A DNA stretch of 64,000 nt from Strigamia acuminata (GCA_949358305.1 CASHSZ010000007.1:186001-250000); one strand, 5' to 3'. Counted from the stretch's first letter, positions 39,773-51,132 are shown. The notes: generated by a model from the sequence alone, not told the origin. A program made the numbers and translations.

Positions 39773-40083
39773 TGTTGTTTTTAGAAGAGATGAGGCAGGA
39801 AAAACAAAATAAACATCGTTTATTTGCGAGTGCAGCTTTGCACACGTAAAGGAAAATTTACAAGTGATAAAAAGGTAAACTCAAAAGGTGATACATAAAC
39901 TTGGGTTAAACAAAACCCGATAAACGAAATTTAACAAACAAAGCAATGTCAAATACGGGATCTCATTTGATCCATACAGAAATCAATGTTCACTAATTTA
40001 TAAACCGATAAATATCAAAACAGCAAAGTGAACATTGAGAATAAATAGCAAACAATCAATCTCGGGGAACAAAAAGGCCAACA
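39773..40083 (-). repeat. Cop-C2 5' LTR
   Basis: 311 bp, followed by the CGGAG duplication. Confidence 0.95.
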
Positions 40084-40088
40084 CGGAG

Positions 40089-40584
40089 CACATCCTACGA
40101 AGGTGCGGACGAGCACGTTAAGTCGACGTGCATCGATTTCACGACGTGGGATCAACGCGGGAGATTTGCGACGCAAACCAACCCGCAAAACAACGGAATT
40201 TCATCTTGCCAGCAATTTATTAGCATTAAGTTGTCGAAATTCCTTGTTAATAATATTAAGGTTTTGTTTTGGGGACCCTTTGTTTATTCGGTACCCTTTA
40301 GCCATTCGGCTAGTACCGTCTCATTTCGATCTGGGCTTGTTCGTGGCCAACTAGCCGTCCCGCAGGCCTCAGTGGTGCCGATCGGAAGCTAGTAGAGCGA
40401 CCAGATTCGAGTAGTTGTGCTCTCTTATAGAGCTGTACCAATTTGGGAAGTTGTGCATTATTTCGCCTAACCTTTTGGGGGTTTGCAATCTGCAAAAGTG
40501 TTATTTGTGCTTCAAATTGTGCGGCGAATTATTCTGTGGAAAAAGTGCATTTATTTTGGAAAAACTTTACGAAATTGGACAATT
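40089..40584 (+). other. Cop-B leader, second part
   Basis: The leader resumes after Cop-C2 and runs to the gag ATG. No gene seen. Confidence 0.75.
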
Positions 40585-41580
40585 ATGGCGTCGGACGACA
40601 AATACGACGACTATAAATCGATTAAGAAACTCGATGGGACGAATTATACGACATGGGCTACGCAAGTACATTTATTGTTGGCGCAGCAGGGCGTGTGAGA
40701 TCACGTCACCGGTACCGAGACCGCGCCTGCTGCGACCGCTTCAGCCAAGGAAAAACGCGACTTCAAAGTGCGCGAAAACCGTGCTTGGTCCACAATATGT
40801 TTAAGTTGCGGCGAATCGCAACAGATTGTGGCAGTCGCGCAGGATTCGTCCAAGAAAGCGTGGGAAGCGCTCAGAGCGTCGTACCAGCCGACGACGCGCG
40901 CTTGAAAAGGACGTTTGAGGCGAGAATTCCTCCAAATGAGGTTAATGGACAATGAGGAAATGATGTGCTTCTTAGCTCGGGTTGACAGAAAGGTTTTGGA
41001 ACTGAAAAACGTTAAAGTTCTCCCGACAGATGAAGACATCGCATTTCAATACATGGATTTCCTCCCTGCACAGTATGAAACAGTGAAACAGATAATGTAC
41101 CACTGGGAAGATTTGGACTTCACTACGGTGAAAGTAAAAGAAAGGTTATTAGGAGAATATAATCGTTTATTCGAATCTTCGGACACTTATGGAATTGGTG
41201 GACATGAATCAGTTGACAATGCGGGTGCATTCTTTGGAAAAGGGCGATTTCAACGCGGCAAAAGCGGAAATCAGTCATTTACACCTCGGACTTGCTTTTC
41301 TTGCGGTGGTACGGGACATTTCGCACGTGAATGCCCTACACCGCCTAAACAGCAAGCCAATGCGCAGAGCCAACGGGGTGGCACCTCTGCACAGCTCGCA
41401 AAAGGCGCTGCAAGAGGACGCGGTCGAGGAGGAAAGACCAAACAGGCGAATTTGGGACAAGTTGACATTTTTGATGAGCCATTGACAATGTTCTCAGCAG
41501 CAGTTCAACAGACTGAAGAGGAAGTCACCTTGTCGCCACCATTGTCCTTAATGTCGCATTGTGATTTCGACCCGCAATGA
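40585..41580 (+). pseudogene. gag: Cop-B gag with three in-frame TGA codons
   Basis: Starts MASDDKYDDYKSIKKLDG, typical of copia Gag. One frame throughout, broken by TGA at 40696-40698, 40903-40905 and 41578-41580. The third sits where Cop-A and Cop-C1 have Trp just before the protease motif, the second where Cop-C1 has Arg, the first probably at a Trp, so they look like TGG or CGA turned to TGA. Zinc knuckle CFSCGGTGHFAREC at about 41295-41335. The longest open piece is 40915-41580. Confidence 0.87.
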
Positions 41581-44187
41581 TACATAGATACCGGGGCGAC
41601 AGATCACTTTTCATTTAATAGAAGTTGGTTTGTGACTTTTAAGCCACTGTCCGGCTACAGTGTCCAGCAGGGGGAAGGGAAGTCTAAAATAGAGGGCATT
41701 GGCAACGTGTTGATCACTTCCTGTTATGGGAACAGATTGCGAAAGATCACACTGCAGAATGTTTATTATGCGCCAAATTTTAAGAAAAATCTCTTGTTGC
41801 TGGGCCGGACAGATGAAGCTGGCTTCACAACTTTTATTAAAAATGGAAAGTTGACCATGTTCAAAGACCGAATTAATGAGCCCTTCATTGTTGCAGATAG
41901 AACGAGTGACCGCATGTACAAGGTTAACTGCAAAATGGAGGCCAATATTGTGAACACAGCTGCACCTTCTGCGCAACAGAGTGCAGCTGTGGGTGAAAAT
42001 TCGGTCAAAAATGTTGTAAAAAGTAAAAGTGTCATTAATCCTTTACTAAAAACAGTAGATTTTAAGGCAGCTTTACTAAGCACATTGAGTAACGCAGGGA
42101 AACCTGTAATAAATCAACCCGTGAGCGTAAATGCGCTAGCGAATGCGTCAAACAGCGAGAAAAGCGTTTTAAGCAAAAATAACGGGCAGAGTGATTTAAA
42201 TGGGGGCAAAATAGAGAAGATACAAGTGAAACCTCAGCCAATGGACATTTGGCACTCCAGGATGGGGCATTTTAATGCAACCGGGATTGCTAAAATGGAG
42301 GTTTCACCCGACATCTTCGGAGTTAAACTCTCCGATAAAGAACTTTCGCCTTGCGACGCGTGTTCGAAGGCAAAGAGCACTCGGACTAGTTTTCCCCCAA
42401 TCCCAGGAATTTCCACAAAAGAAATATTGGAAGTAATCCACATGGATCTGTGGGGCCCTCAACCATTTAAATCTTTGGGTGGGGCCAGTTATTATTTAAT
42501 AATCGTGGACGATTATTCACGGTTCATGTGGGTAGAAATTATAAAGAACAAGGGGGATACATTCGAGCGTTTCAAACGATGGCAAACTGAAGTTGAGCGC
42601 AGCACCGGGAAAAGGGTCAAATGTATCAAAACAGACAACAATGGAGAGTTCGTCTCGAAAAAGTGGGATGATTATGCGGCTTCTATTGGGTTGAAGTGCA
42701 TTAAAACAAACCCCTACTCCCCGGAAATGAATTCCGTGGCTGAGAGAGCCAACCGAACCATTGTTGGGGGAATTAGAGCAATGCTCTTTGAAAACAATTT
42801 TCCACGGGGTTTATGGGCAGAATTGGCCGTGACTGTCGTCTACCTTAAAAATAGGTTCCCACATGCGAGTTTGGGTGGGAAAGCCCCTTATAATTTATTT
42901 TACAACAAGAAATTGTCGCTGAGGCATTTAAGATGTATCGGTTCGAAAGTTTACGTGCACATTCCTTCGCAAACAAGGAGAAGCAAGTTGGAAGAAAGGG
43001 CATGGCCCGGGGCCCTGGTCGGTTACGCGGTTAGAACGCGCGGGTATCGTATCTGGGACCCCAAATCCAACCAAGTTATCGCTTCTAAACACGTTAAAAT
43101 TAATGAAAATGTCTTTTGGCACGAATCGGTGCAATTAAGGTCGATTTCATCTGAACCAAATTTTGTGGGATCGTCATGGGATGACGAGTCAGATGATGAA
43201 GTTATTCCTGCTGTCCAACAGCAATTACCTCAACAGGCGCCCCCTGTTCTAAAAGCGGTGGCTCCTATTCCTCCTCCGCTGCCTAAAGCAGCAATTCCAG
43301 CCCTTGTGCCTCAACAAAAGGTTCCCGACCCCCAATTAATTCAGCAAGTTGTACAGCCTGAAATTGGTGATGATTTGTTAGCCGCAGAGGCTGTGGGTGG
43401 GGATGAAGAGGAGGAAGAGATACAAGTTCATAATGAGGATACCCCTACAGTGCCCCCATTACCGAGAAGGAATCCACCACGGGGTGATGGAGTGAAGGGG
43501 GACACAGTGGCACACCCAAAATTGAAAGTATTGGATATGTCTAAATGGGAAAGAATTACAACCGTCAGAAAAGGTGGTGAAACAGCGGGAAAAGTCGATG
43601 TACTGTACATTTCACCCCTTAGAGACAGAATCCGCAGTCGGATTGACGTTGTACGTTGGTGCAACGAAGAAGGGTATTTGTACGACGGGGGATTGTTTGA
43701 TTTCAAGACAGCTGATCAAACCATTGGGTTTGCTGGTCATGCATCCGTCGAACCGGACACCTTCGAAGAAGCTATGTCCGACCCGAACAATTCCGACTGG
43801 CAGGGTGCCATGGACGACGAAATTGATATCTTTAACGAGAGGAAGGTTTACGAGGAAGTCGATGAGACTGAGGGAACGAATTTGTTAGGAACAAAATGGA
43901 TCTATAAGATCAAGCGTGACCATACCGGGGTAATTAAACGTTATAGAGCGCGTTTAGTTGCGCAAGGTTTTGGGCAGAAAGAGGGAGTTGATTTTACTGA
44001 GATATTTTCTCCAGTGGTCAATTTTGTCCTCGTACTGATATTCTTTTGTTCCCTTGTGGTCCTGCAAGGCTGGCGAGATACACATCTCGATATCAAGTCT
44101 GCGTACTTGTACGGAGATCTTGATGTGCCACAATACATTAAAATCCCGAAGGGCTTCCGAACCGAGAAGAACCGACATAAATGTTGG
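41581..44187 (+). CDS. pol: Cop-B protease, integrase and first part of RT
   Basis: In the same frame as gag, open from just after the third TGA. Protease YIDTGATDHF; integrase finger from IWHSRMGHFN (about 42248) to CDAC; core HMDLWGP, KTDNNGEF and NSVAERANR with all catalytic residues; an acidic, proline-containing linker; RT start with GTKWIYKIK and DIKSAYLYG. Cut by M2a at the target GTTGG (44183-44187), where the reading frame is a Cys-Trp pair. Confidence 0.92.
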
Positions 44188-44411
44188 TGCAGTGTTTTGC
44201 AATGATTACCTTTAAATTGATTATGTAAATAATGTGTGACTCGAGATATTGTTGATTGCAATAATTGTTAATTGGTTTTTGACGACAATTGATGTAACCC
44301 GGACAACGGAGTTCCGGAATTTAGTCTGCTCGAATGAATGAATAAATGAGTGAAGCAGTAGGAATTCCTCTGAGCCAAAATGACTGAGTGTTTATTCAGT
44401 GGAACAATTCA
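44188..44411 (+). repeat. M2a 5' LTR
   Basis: 224 bp, TGCAGTGTTTTGC to CAATTCA. M2b's LTR differs at about two positions. Confidence 0.95.
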
Positions 44412-44864
44412 ATGGTATCCACGATTTGCGGACGAGCGCCGCAATATCTGAGACTGTGAGTAGTCATTGGTCATTAATCGCGATTTTGTGTATTTTCGGC
44501 CGTGTTTTGGGTCGATTTTGTGCCCGGCGATCCCGTGGAAGTCGCAGACGAGCGACGATCGTCGCGACGACGTTCGTAGTATCGCAGGGAAGCCTTACGC
44601 CAGAGGAGCGGGGCGAAAAAAGCGATTTTGAAGACGATTTGGGTCGGTTTCGGCCGTCAATCCCGTTGAAGTCGCAGACGAGCGACGGTCGTCGAGGCAA
44701 CGTTTCGTAGTATCGCAGAGAAGCCTCACGCCGGCGAGACGAGGCGAAAAAGCGATTTTGGAGTCGAATTTCGAGGACGAATCACGAGAACGATTCGAAG
44801 ACGCGAATTTCGAACAGGATTTCGAAGGCAAGTCACGCGACAAGTCGATTTTTGACCAAGCCAG
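44412..44864 (+). promoter_or_regulatory. M2a leader: primer site and 130-bp internal repeat
   Basis: The primer site TGGTATCCACGATTTG begins at 44413; no tRNA recognised. Two imperfect tandem units of about 130 bp follow, anchored by GTCGCAGACGAGCGACG at 44541 and 44671, each followed by a TCGCAG(G/A)GAAGCC(T/C)(T)-like word. M2b carries the same pair (62381, 62511). No gene. Confidence 0.75.
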
Positions 44865-47800
44865 ATGGCGCAACCCATGTTAGGGAATCTTCCACCGTTC
44901 AAAGGGGCCACGTGGCAGGAATGGCTCACGTGGAAAAAAATGCTGGTTCAGTACGTGAAACTGAACGACGTGGAAAAGGACAAGCAAGCGGCGCTTCTCC
45001 TGACCACAGTTGGAACCCCCATGTATGATAAAATTAAGAGGTTGCTGCACCCGAAGGAGATAGCGACGCTCGGTTTGGAGGCGATCGTTGAGGCGGTCGA
45101 TTTACACTTCAAAACCGTAGACACGCCGTATATGGCTCGCCAGCGATTCGGGGCGAAGAGACGCAAGCCAGGAGAGTCGGTGGACACGTATATCGCCGAC
45201 TTGCGCGTGTTGGCGCAGAGATGCAACTTTTTAACAAAGGACGAGACCGACAACGCAATAGTGGAGCAGGTGGTACGCGGCATCAAAAATCCAGTTTTGG
45301 TGCGAGAAATTTTGCTCAACATGCCGTTGACCGTTCTGGAGGTGACGAAACGTGCGGTGGCCCACGAGATGGCACACATGGCGGCTGAAAGTAAAGATGA
45401 AGCATTGCCAGTAGTCGATTCGGACAGCGCTCCGTCGACTTCTGCCGTGGTGCTGCAGACCACGGCAAATTTTCGGCGGAATGGACAGAGAGGACGGGGT
45501 CAAACTTTTGGCCCGCCAACGCCAGCGAGTACATCAGCAGGGCGTGGCGGACGAGGTGGAGGTTTTCAGCGACCTTGGCGCGGGCGCCAAGAGTCGTCGA
45601 GGGCACGAGTAGGACGACCGTTCAAACGGGACGGCACTCCGGTGCAATGTTTCAGGTGCGGCGGCCCCCACTTTGTGAGGGACTGTCCGTACGACCCCCT
45701 TTTTGGGCCATCCGGCGCGCCCATGCCGAAGACGACTGGTAGACTGACTGGTAATTGGGTTAGAACTGGAGGAGAAGCTGACCAAACCTGCCCCATGGTG
45801 TCATTTCCGACGGATACCGACGGTGCGAGTGGCGGTGGCGCCCCAGAGGAAAATTGGCGACAACGTCGGGTCCCCGTCAACGCCATCCAAGAGCAAGAAG
45901 AGGAAGATTACGCGCTGTTCCAGTTGGGCAGCTCTCGAGCGCGGCCACCTCCATTAATGGTTCACGCGCTTGTGAACACGTTTAATTTTGATTTTTTATT
46001 AGATACGGGAAGCGAACTTTCCATCCTCAACGTCAATGATTGCAACATCTCATTGACCAGAGGTTTGATTGACATGCGGGACATTAAGGTGACTACGGTT
46101 AGACTTTATGCATATCAGCAACAACCTGTAGAGGTGTTGGGGGTGGTACAAGTCCATTTGACCATTGCAGGGAAGCTGAAGTTTGTGAGTTTCATAGTTG
46201 TGGGCAAATTGGGCCCCAGCTTGATTGGAAGAGATTTGGTGTCCCTGTTTGGTTGGCAAACAATTTCCAGCGCCCTGACCCCTAATGTGTACGGCACGGC
46301 CAGGGGGGAGCCGCGAGAGGACAGTGCAGGACTCGAACGAGACTTGGTGGGACAGTTGACAGCAGAGCGTGTTGTGGGGTCGGCTGAGTCGAGACTTAAA
46401 GCGCTGTTGGACCGCCACAAGGGCGTATTTCGCAAGGGCCTCGGCACGTACACGGGCAAGCCGGTGGAGCTCGTGTTGCGACCTGACGCCGTACCCAAAT
46501 TTTTCCGACCCAGGCCCGTCCCTTTGCCCCTTAGACCAGCGGTGGCAAAAGAGATTGACCGCCTTGTGGCAGAGGGGGTTTTCCAGCCTGTCCCCTTCAC
46601 AGAGTGGGCCACACCGTTGGTGACAGTGGTGAAGAAGGACGGGAGTGTCCGGCTCTGCGGCGATTATCGCTCGACAGTGAACCCCAGCCTCCAGCCTGAC
46701 CCTTACCCCTTACCTAAGATTTCAGATTTGTTAGCCTCAATTGGGAGAGCCAGATTTTTTAGTGTGTTGGACATGCGACACGCTTACCAGCAAATACCCT
46801 TATCTGCCCGGTCAGCGGAGATAGCGGCGGTCAGCACTGATAAGGGGGTGATGGCGGTCACTCGTTTGCCTTTCGGAACGATGCCATCTGCTGAGAAGTT
46901 CCAGCGGATTATTGTGTTAGTTTTAGATGGGGTTGTGCACATATTCATTTATTTGGACGACATACTTGTCGCTACTTGGACGCTTGAGGAGCACTTTGAG
47001 GTGCTAGAAGAAGTGTTTAAACGGTTGGCTAGCAAGCGTTTACGTCTTGCCCTGGAGAAATGCGAGTTTTGCAAGCAGAGAGTGGACTTTTTGGGTTTTA
47101 CAGTTAGTGAGCGCGGTGTGGAACCCATAACATCAAAGATTGAGGCGGTGGTGGCAATTCCCCCACCGCAGGACGTAAAACAATTGCGCACTTTCCTCGG
47201 CATGGTGGCCTTTTACGCCGTGTTTGTGGCCAAATTGGCGGACCACGCGGCGCCACTTTATGAGTTGTTGTGTACGGACGCTGTGTGGACCTGGAATCAG
47301 CGCAGGCAGGGGGCTTTTGACAAAATCAAACAAGCGCTGACAAGAGCCCCAGTACTCACCTTTTATGATTTGGTGCGACCTTTGACGATCGCGACCGACG
47401 CTTCGCCTTATGGCGTAGGGGCAGTTTTGGCCCATGTGGGGCAGCGAGAATGCGAGATGCCGGTCGCCTACGCTTCTCGCTCGTTGACTAAAGCGGAAGT
47501 CAACTACGCCCAAATAGATAAGGAGGCGTTGGCGGTCGTGTTCGCCATAAAAAAATTCCATGTCTATTTAATGGGCCGCCATTTCACGATTTTCACGGAC
47601 CATAAACCCTTGTTGGGCATTTTAGGCCCGGACCGCCCAATTCCGCTCGTGATTAGCCCTAGAATGTTGCGCTGGGCACTGCTGTTAGCTGCTTATGATT
47701 ACAGCCTGGTGTATAGAAAGGGAGAGCAAAACCAAAACGCGGATGTCCTTAGCAGATTTCCTGTCGGCCAGCCGCGCGAGGAAGTGGAAGAGTGGCCACT

Positions 47801-49457
47801 GTTCCTGATAGAGTTGGAGAGAGAGGAGCTTCTGTTGGCAGCCGATGTGGCAGTGGCTACCAGCGGTGATTCTGAATTGGCAATGGTGGTGGCAGCGGTT
47901 CGTGCAGGGAATCCCCATTTGATTAAACATCTGAGGGACTTTTGGGTGAAGTTCGACGAATTTAACGTTGTGGCTGGCGTGCTGATGTGGGGCGACCGGG
48001 TGGTGATGCCGTTAACTTTACGACAGAAGATGCTTCGACTACTTCACGAGGGTCACCCCGGAATTGTGACTATGAAGAAAAGGGCCCGGAGTGTGGTTTG
48101 GTGGCCAGCCATGACACCGCAAATTGTGACTTTTGTGCAAGCCTGTGCGGTTTGCGCTCAGAATAGAGCCCTGCCAGCGAGGGCAATTCCTATTTCGTGG
48201 CCGCGCGCGGAGGAACCGTGGGCGCGCATTCATATTGATTACGCCGGGCCCATCCAGAAAAAGATGGTGCTGGTGGTAGTAGACGCGTTTTCTGGGTGGG
48301 TGGAGGCGCGAGTGGTGACAGTGGCAACGTCGGCATCGACAATTTTGGTGTTGCGACGTATTTTTAGCTCTTTTGGGTTGCCACACCTGTTAGTCAGTGA
48401 CAATGGCCCCCAGTTCAGTTCCAGAGAGTTCGCATCATTTTTGGCAAAAAATGGTATCGAACACATCTTTTCCCCGCCGTACCATCCACAATCTAATGGC
48501 ACAGCGGAGCAGGCTGTCCGGTGGGTCAAAGATAAACTGGTGAAATTTACCCAAGGAGACCTGGAACTGAGACTCTTGCGGTTGATACTGTTTCAACACG
48601 CAAATTTCAAGAGTAGGAACAACGAGACACCCGCCATGAACTTTCTGGGGAGGCAGCTGTTCACACACATCGATTTAGTGCGCCCCAGATTAGGCGCAAT
48701 GCGCGGCGAAACTAATTTTCGTTTCAGGTCATTTTTGGTTGGCGATTTGGTTTGGTTTCGGTCGTTTCCAGCGACCAAGCCGCCGTGGAAAGCAGGAACC
48801 GTGATGGAACGTCGGGGCGAGTTGGTTTATGCGCTGAAAGATGCAGAGTCGGGCCGTACGATGGTGCGACACGTGAACCACCTCATCACAAGGAGAGAGA
48901 ATACCGCAGCTCCCGTAGAGAAAGTTGCAGAGTTGGAGCCACCAGACGAACCAAGTTCGGAGACCCAGCCACCGGCTCGGTATTCGAATCGGCGACGCCA
49001 GGGACAGCAGTTGGTCCCGACGACGGTTACGACTCCAGGGGGGATGTCCCAAGCGCCAAACACCCAAGTGACGATACCACAGGTCATGGCGGCTCCGACC
49101 CAGACGGCTCCACAAGCGGGGATGACACCGACGGTCGTAATTCCCCAGGGGGTGACGCTAGCACCTGTGCCGTCACCACCAGCAACGCCGGTTGCGTTAG
49201 CAGGAGGACAGGCCCCAATACCCGATGCCACGACGCCACAAGCCCTGATGACCCCACAGACAGCAGTCGACGAGCAGCAGGCAGATGTACCACGTCAAGC
49301 TGTTCACGACCCACCTCAGAGAGTGCGCACGCGTGCGACGAGGAATGTGGACGTGAACTATAGAGAGCTGTCGTCGGGGGAGGAGGATGAGGAGAGTGAC
49401 ACGGTGATGCCAAATTACCACAATTTGCCGCCGGCCAGACCGCCAAAAAGAGGCTGA
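44865..49457 (+). CDS. gag-pol: M2a gag-pol polyprotein, 1530 codons, tail frameshifted
   Basis: Gag and Pol in one frame with no recoding. Gag core to about residue 200; Gly/Arg-rich region; zinc knuckle CFRCGGPHFVRDC near 260, with X3 where X4 is usual; protease LLDTGSELS near 378; RT LPFGTMPSA and IYLDDILVA near 695; RNase H TDASPYG near 845, TDHKPLL near 912, NADVLSRFP; integrase finger HEGHPG near 1060 and CAVCAQ near 1094; core DYAGP 1125, SDNGPQ 1178, NGTAEQ 1210; GPY/F-like PPWKAGTV; long Pro/Thr-rich linker; NYRELSSGEE. One G lost near 49450 (relative to MH and M3) ends the frame 70 codons early. Catalytic residues are complete. Confidence 0.96.
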   Translation: MAQPMLGNLPPFKGATWQEWLTWKKMLVQYVKLNDVEKDKQAALLLTTVGTPMYDKIKRLLHPKEIATLGLEAIVEAVDLHFKTVDTPYMARQRFGAKRRKPGESVDTYIADLRVLAQRCNFLTKDETDNAIVEQVVRGIKNPVLVREILLNMPLTVLEVTKRAVAHEMAHMAAESKDEALPVVDSDSAPSTSAVVLQTTANFRRNGQRGRGQTFGPPTPASTSAGRGGRGGGFQRPWRGRQESSRARVGRPFKRDGTPVQCFRCGGPHFVRDCPYDPLFGPSGAPMPKTTGRLTGNWVRTGGEADQTCPMVSFPTDTDGASGGGAPEENWRQRRVPVNAIQEQEEEDYALFQLGSSRARPPPLMVHALVNTFNFDFLLDTGSELSILNVNDCNISLTRGLIDMRDIKVTTVRLYAYQQQPVEVLGVVQVHLTIAGKLKFVSFIVVGKLGPSLIGRDLVSLFGWQTISSALTPNVYGTARGEPREDSAGLERDLVGQLTAERVVGSAESRLKALLDRHKGVFRKGLGTYTGKPVELVLRPDAVPKFFRPRPVPLPLRPAVAKEIDRLVAEGVFQPVPFTEWATPLVTVVKKDGSVRLCGDYRSTVNPSLQPDPYPLPKISDLLASIGRARFFSVLDMRHAYQQIPLSARSAEIAAVSTDKGVMAVTRLPFGTMPSAEKFQRIIVLVLDGVVHIFIYLDDILVATWTLEEHFEVLEEVFKRLASKRLRLALEKCEFCKQRVDFLGFTVSERGVEPITSKIEAVVAIPPPQDVKQLRTFLGMVAFYAVFVAKLADHAAPLYELLCTDAVWTWNQRRQGAFDKIKQALTRAPVLTFYDLVRPLTIATDASPYGVGAVLAHVGQRECEMPVAYASRSLTKAEVNYAQIDKEALAVVFAIKKFHVYLMGRHFTIFTDHKPLLGILGPDRPIPLVISPRMLRWALLLAAYDYSLVYRKGEQNQNADVLSRFPVGQPREEVEEWPLFLIELEREELLLAADVAVATSGDSELAMVVAAVRAGNPHLIKHLRDFWVKFDEFNVVAGVLMWGDRVVMPLTLRQKMLRLLHEGHPGIVTMKKRARSVVWWPAMTPQIVTFVQACAVCAQNRALPARAIPISWPRAEEPWARIHIDYAGPIQKKMVLVVVDAFSGWVEARVVTVATSASTILVLRRIFSSFGLPHLLVSDNGPQFSSREFASFLAKNGIEHIFSPPYHPQSNGTAEQAVRWVKDKLVKFTQGDLELRLLRLILFQHANFKSRNNETPAMNFLGRQLFTHIDLVRPRLGAMRGETNFRFRSFLVGDLVWFRSFPATKPPWKAGTVMERRGELVYALKDAESGRTMVRHVNHLITRRENTAAPVEKVAELEPPDEPSSETQPPARYSNRRRQGQQLVPTTVTTPGGMSQAPNTQVTIPQVMAAPTQTAPQAGMTPTVVIPQGVTLAPVPSPPATPVALAGGQAPIPDATTPQALMTPQTAVDEQQADVPRQAVHDPPQRVRTRATRNVDVNYRELSSGEEDEESDTVMPNYHNLPPARPPKRG

Positions 49458-49666
49458 AAGTGGCGGAAATGGTCCGTTTAGAGCCTGTGGCGGACCTAGA
49501 CCAGCCTGGCCCAAGTACAGTGACGAATCTCCCAGCGAGAGATGCGCCTCGTACTGGTGCAACCACAAGGAAAACCAATGCTGAACCAACCCAGCTTTAC
49601 AGCAAAGAAGATGCTGACCGGACGCGGCTGTTGCTACGCAGAATGGCCGACAAGAACAAGCAATAA
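49458..49666 (+). pseudogene. M2a conserved C-terminal tail, out of frame
   Basis: The shifted frame reads VAEMVRLEPVADLDQPGPS and ends with YSKEDADRTRLLL and MADKNKQ, the same tail that is in frame in M1, M3 and MH. Confidence 0.88.
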
Positions 49667-49770
49667 GCAGAACCACGGATTGATTTAAGTTATTTGAAAT
49701 TACAATATTTATTAGCGCTAAAGAAACACAAAAAAAAATTGAAATGTTTAGAATTACAAACAAGTTTGTA

Positions 49771-49782
49771 ACTGGGGAGGAA
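49771..49782 (+). promoter_or_regulatory. M2a polypurine tract
   Basis: ACTGGGGAGGAA directly before the 3' LTR. Confidence 0.88.
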
Positions 49783-50006
49783 TGCAGTGTTTTGCAATGA
49801 TTACCTTTAAATTGATTATGTAAATAATGTGTGACTCGAGATATTGTTGATTGCAATAATTGTTAATTGGTTTTTGACGACAATTGATGTAACCCGGACA
49901 ACGGAGTTCCGGAATTTAGTCTGCTCGAATGAATGAATAAATGAGTGAAGCAGTAGGAATTCCTCTGAGCCAAAATGACTGAGTGTTTATTCAGTGGAAC
50001 AATTCA
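49783..50006 (+). repeat. M2a 3' LTR
   Basis: 224 bp, ending at the GTTGG duplication. Confidence 0.95.
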
Positions 50007-51115
50007 GTTGGCGACTAATTAAGTCCCTGTATGGCTTACACCAGTCAGGCAGGATGTGGTATTTCAAGCTCCACGAACGACTACTAGAAATTGGGTTCAC
50101 TCCAGTCTTAGGACTAAACTGCGTATATAACTACGGCTCAGATGCCGTCCTTTTGTTTTACGTGGACGACATTGTTTTCTTTAGTCGTGATGCTTTCATT
50201 GAACAATGCATTATCGAGTGGATTCAAGAGAGCTTTGAAATTGTTAACCTTGGACCGGTGACTTTACTATTGGGGATTCATTTTGAGAGGAAAAATGGGG
50301 ACATTTTTGTACACCAAAAGAGTTACATTGCGAAATTAGTTAAGAAATATGACATCGACCCGTGTCACAAAATTAAGATCCCAGTTACTGTTGGCACCAT
50401 GATTCAGAAGGTGAAAACAGGTGAGCAAATTAACTCGACGTTCCCATACAGGTCCCTAGTGGGAAGTTTGCTTTTCATTGCAAACCGGACACGCCCAGAT
50501 ATCCTCTTCAGCGTCATTGTGTTATCTCAATACAATGAGACCCACTCTAATAGGCATGTTAAAATGCTCATACAGGTGTTAAGATATCTGGCGAATATCC
50601 CCGATTATGTAATCAACTTAGCAAATTGCAAGAATAACAATTTAACGGTTTACACCGACGCGTCCTTTGCTTTGGACCAAGACAGCAGAAGAAGCTTTGG
50701 TGGTCACATAGTTTATTTGGGAGGGGTTCCGATTTCATGGAATTGTCGAAAGCAATCCATGACTTCTTTGAGTATCATGGAGAGCGAGTTTCTCGCGGTT
50801 GTCGATGGCGTGAGAGAAGTGATATGGCTAGAACGTTTATACGACGCCGATATCATCTTGTGTTTCGACCGTAACGTCCCTTGCGTCTACGCCGACAGCA
50901 TGCCGGCAATCAACTATGCGAAGAATAAAATAGAAAACCGTGCAAATAAACATATAGATGTTAAATTGCATTTTCTCCGCGATTGGTTTGAGAAAGGCGT
51001 GTTTACTATTAAGCATGTACCTGGCGAATTAAATATCGCGGATTTGATGACAAAGTGGTTGCCGCGTAACAGATTATGTAAGCTCTGCGAGCATATTTTC
51101 GTGATTGTCAAATAG
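50007..51115 (+). CDS. pol: Cop-B RT second part and RNase H
   Basis: It resumes in phase after M2a (RLIKSLYGLHQSGRMW). RT catalytic YVDDIVFF; DILFSVIVLSQYN; RNase H with TDASF, SIMESEFLAV, ADSMPA and NRANKHIDVKLHF; ends PRNRLCKLC and a TAG. The few codons before 50007 belong to the M2a LTR. Confidence 0.93.
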
Positions 51116-51119
51116 TTGC

Positions 51120-51132
51120 GCAAAGGGGGATT
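51120..51132 (+). promoter_or_regulatory. Cop-B polypurine tract
   Basis: GCAAAGGGGGATT-like purine run directly before the 3' LTR. Confidence 0.75.

Larger units (their letters stand above)
33552..40083 (-). mobile_element. Cop-C2: complete Ty1/copia element
   Basis: 6532 bp, 311-bp LTRs (5' 39773-40083, 3' 33552-33862) that look identical, target duplication CGGAG (33547-33551, 40084-40088). It is inserted antisense in the Cop-B leader. Polypurine tract GAATGGGGGGCTAT on the minus strand next to 33862. Confidence 0.97.
44188..50006 (+). mobile_element. M2a: nearly intact mag-like gypsy element
   Basis: 5819 bp, 224-bp LTRs at 44188-44411 and 49783-50006 that look identical, target duplication GTTGG (44183-44187, 50007-50011). 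Same orientation as its host Cop-B. A single 1530-codon frame covers gag to integrase; only the C-terminal tail is shifted out. A near-identical copy, M2b, starts at 62028. Confidence 0.97.

Noticed and set aside
40696-41580. Reassigned UGA (Trp) genetic code
   Set aside because: Cop-A and M1b end with TGA at their natural C-termini, so TGA is a stop here.
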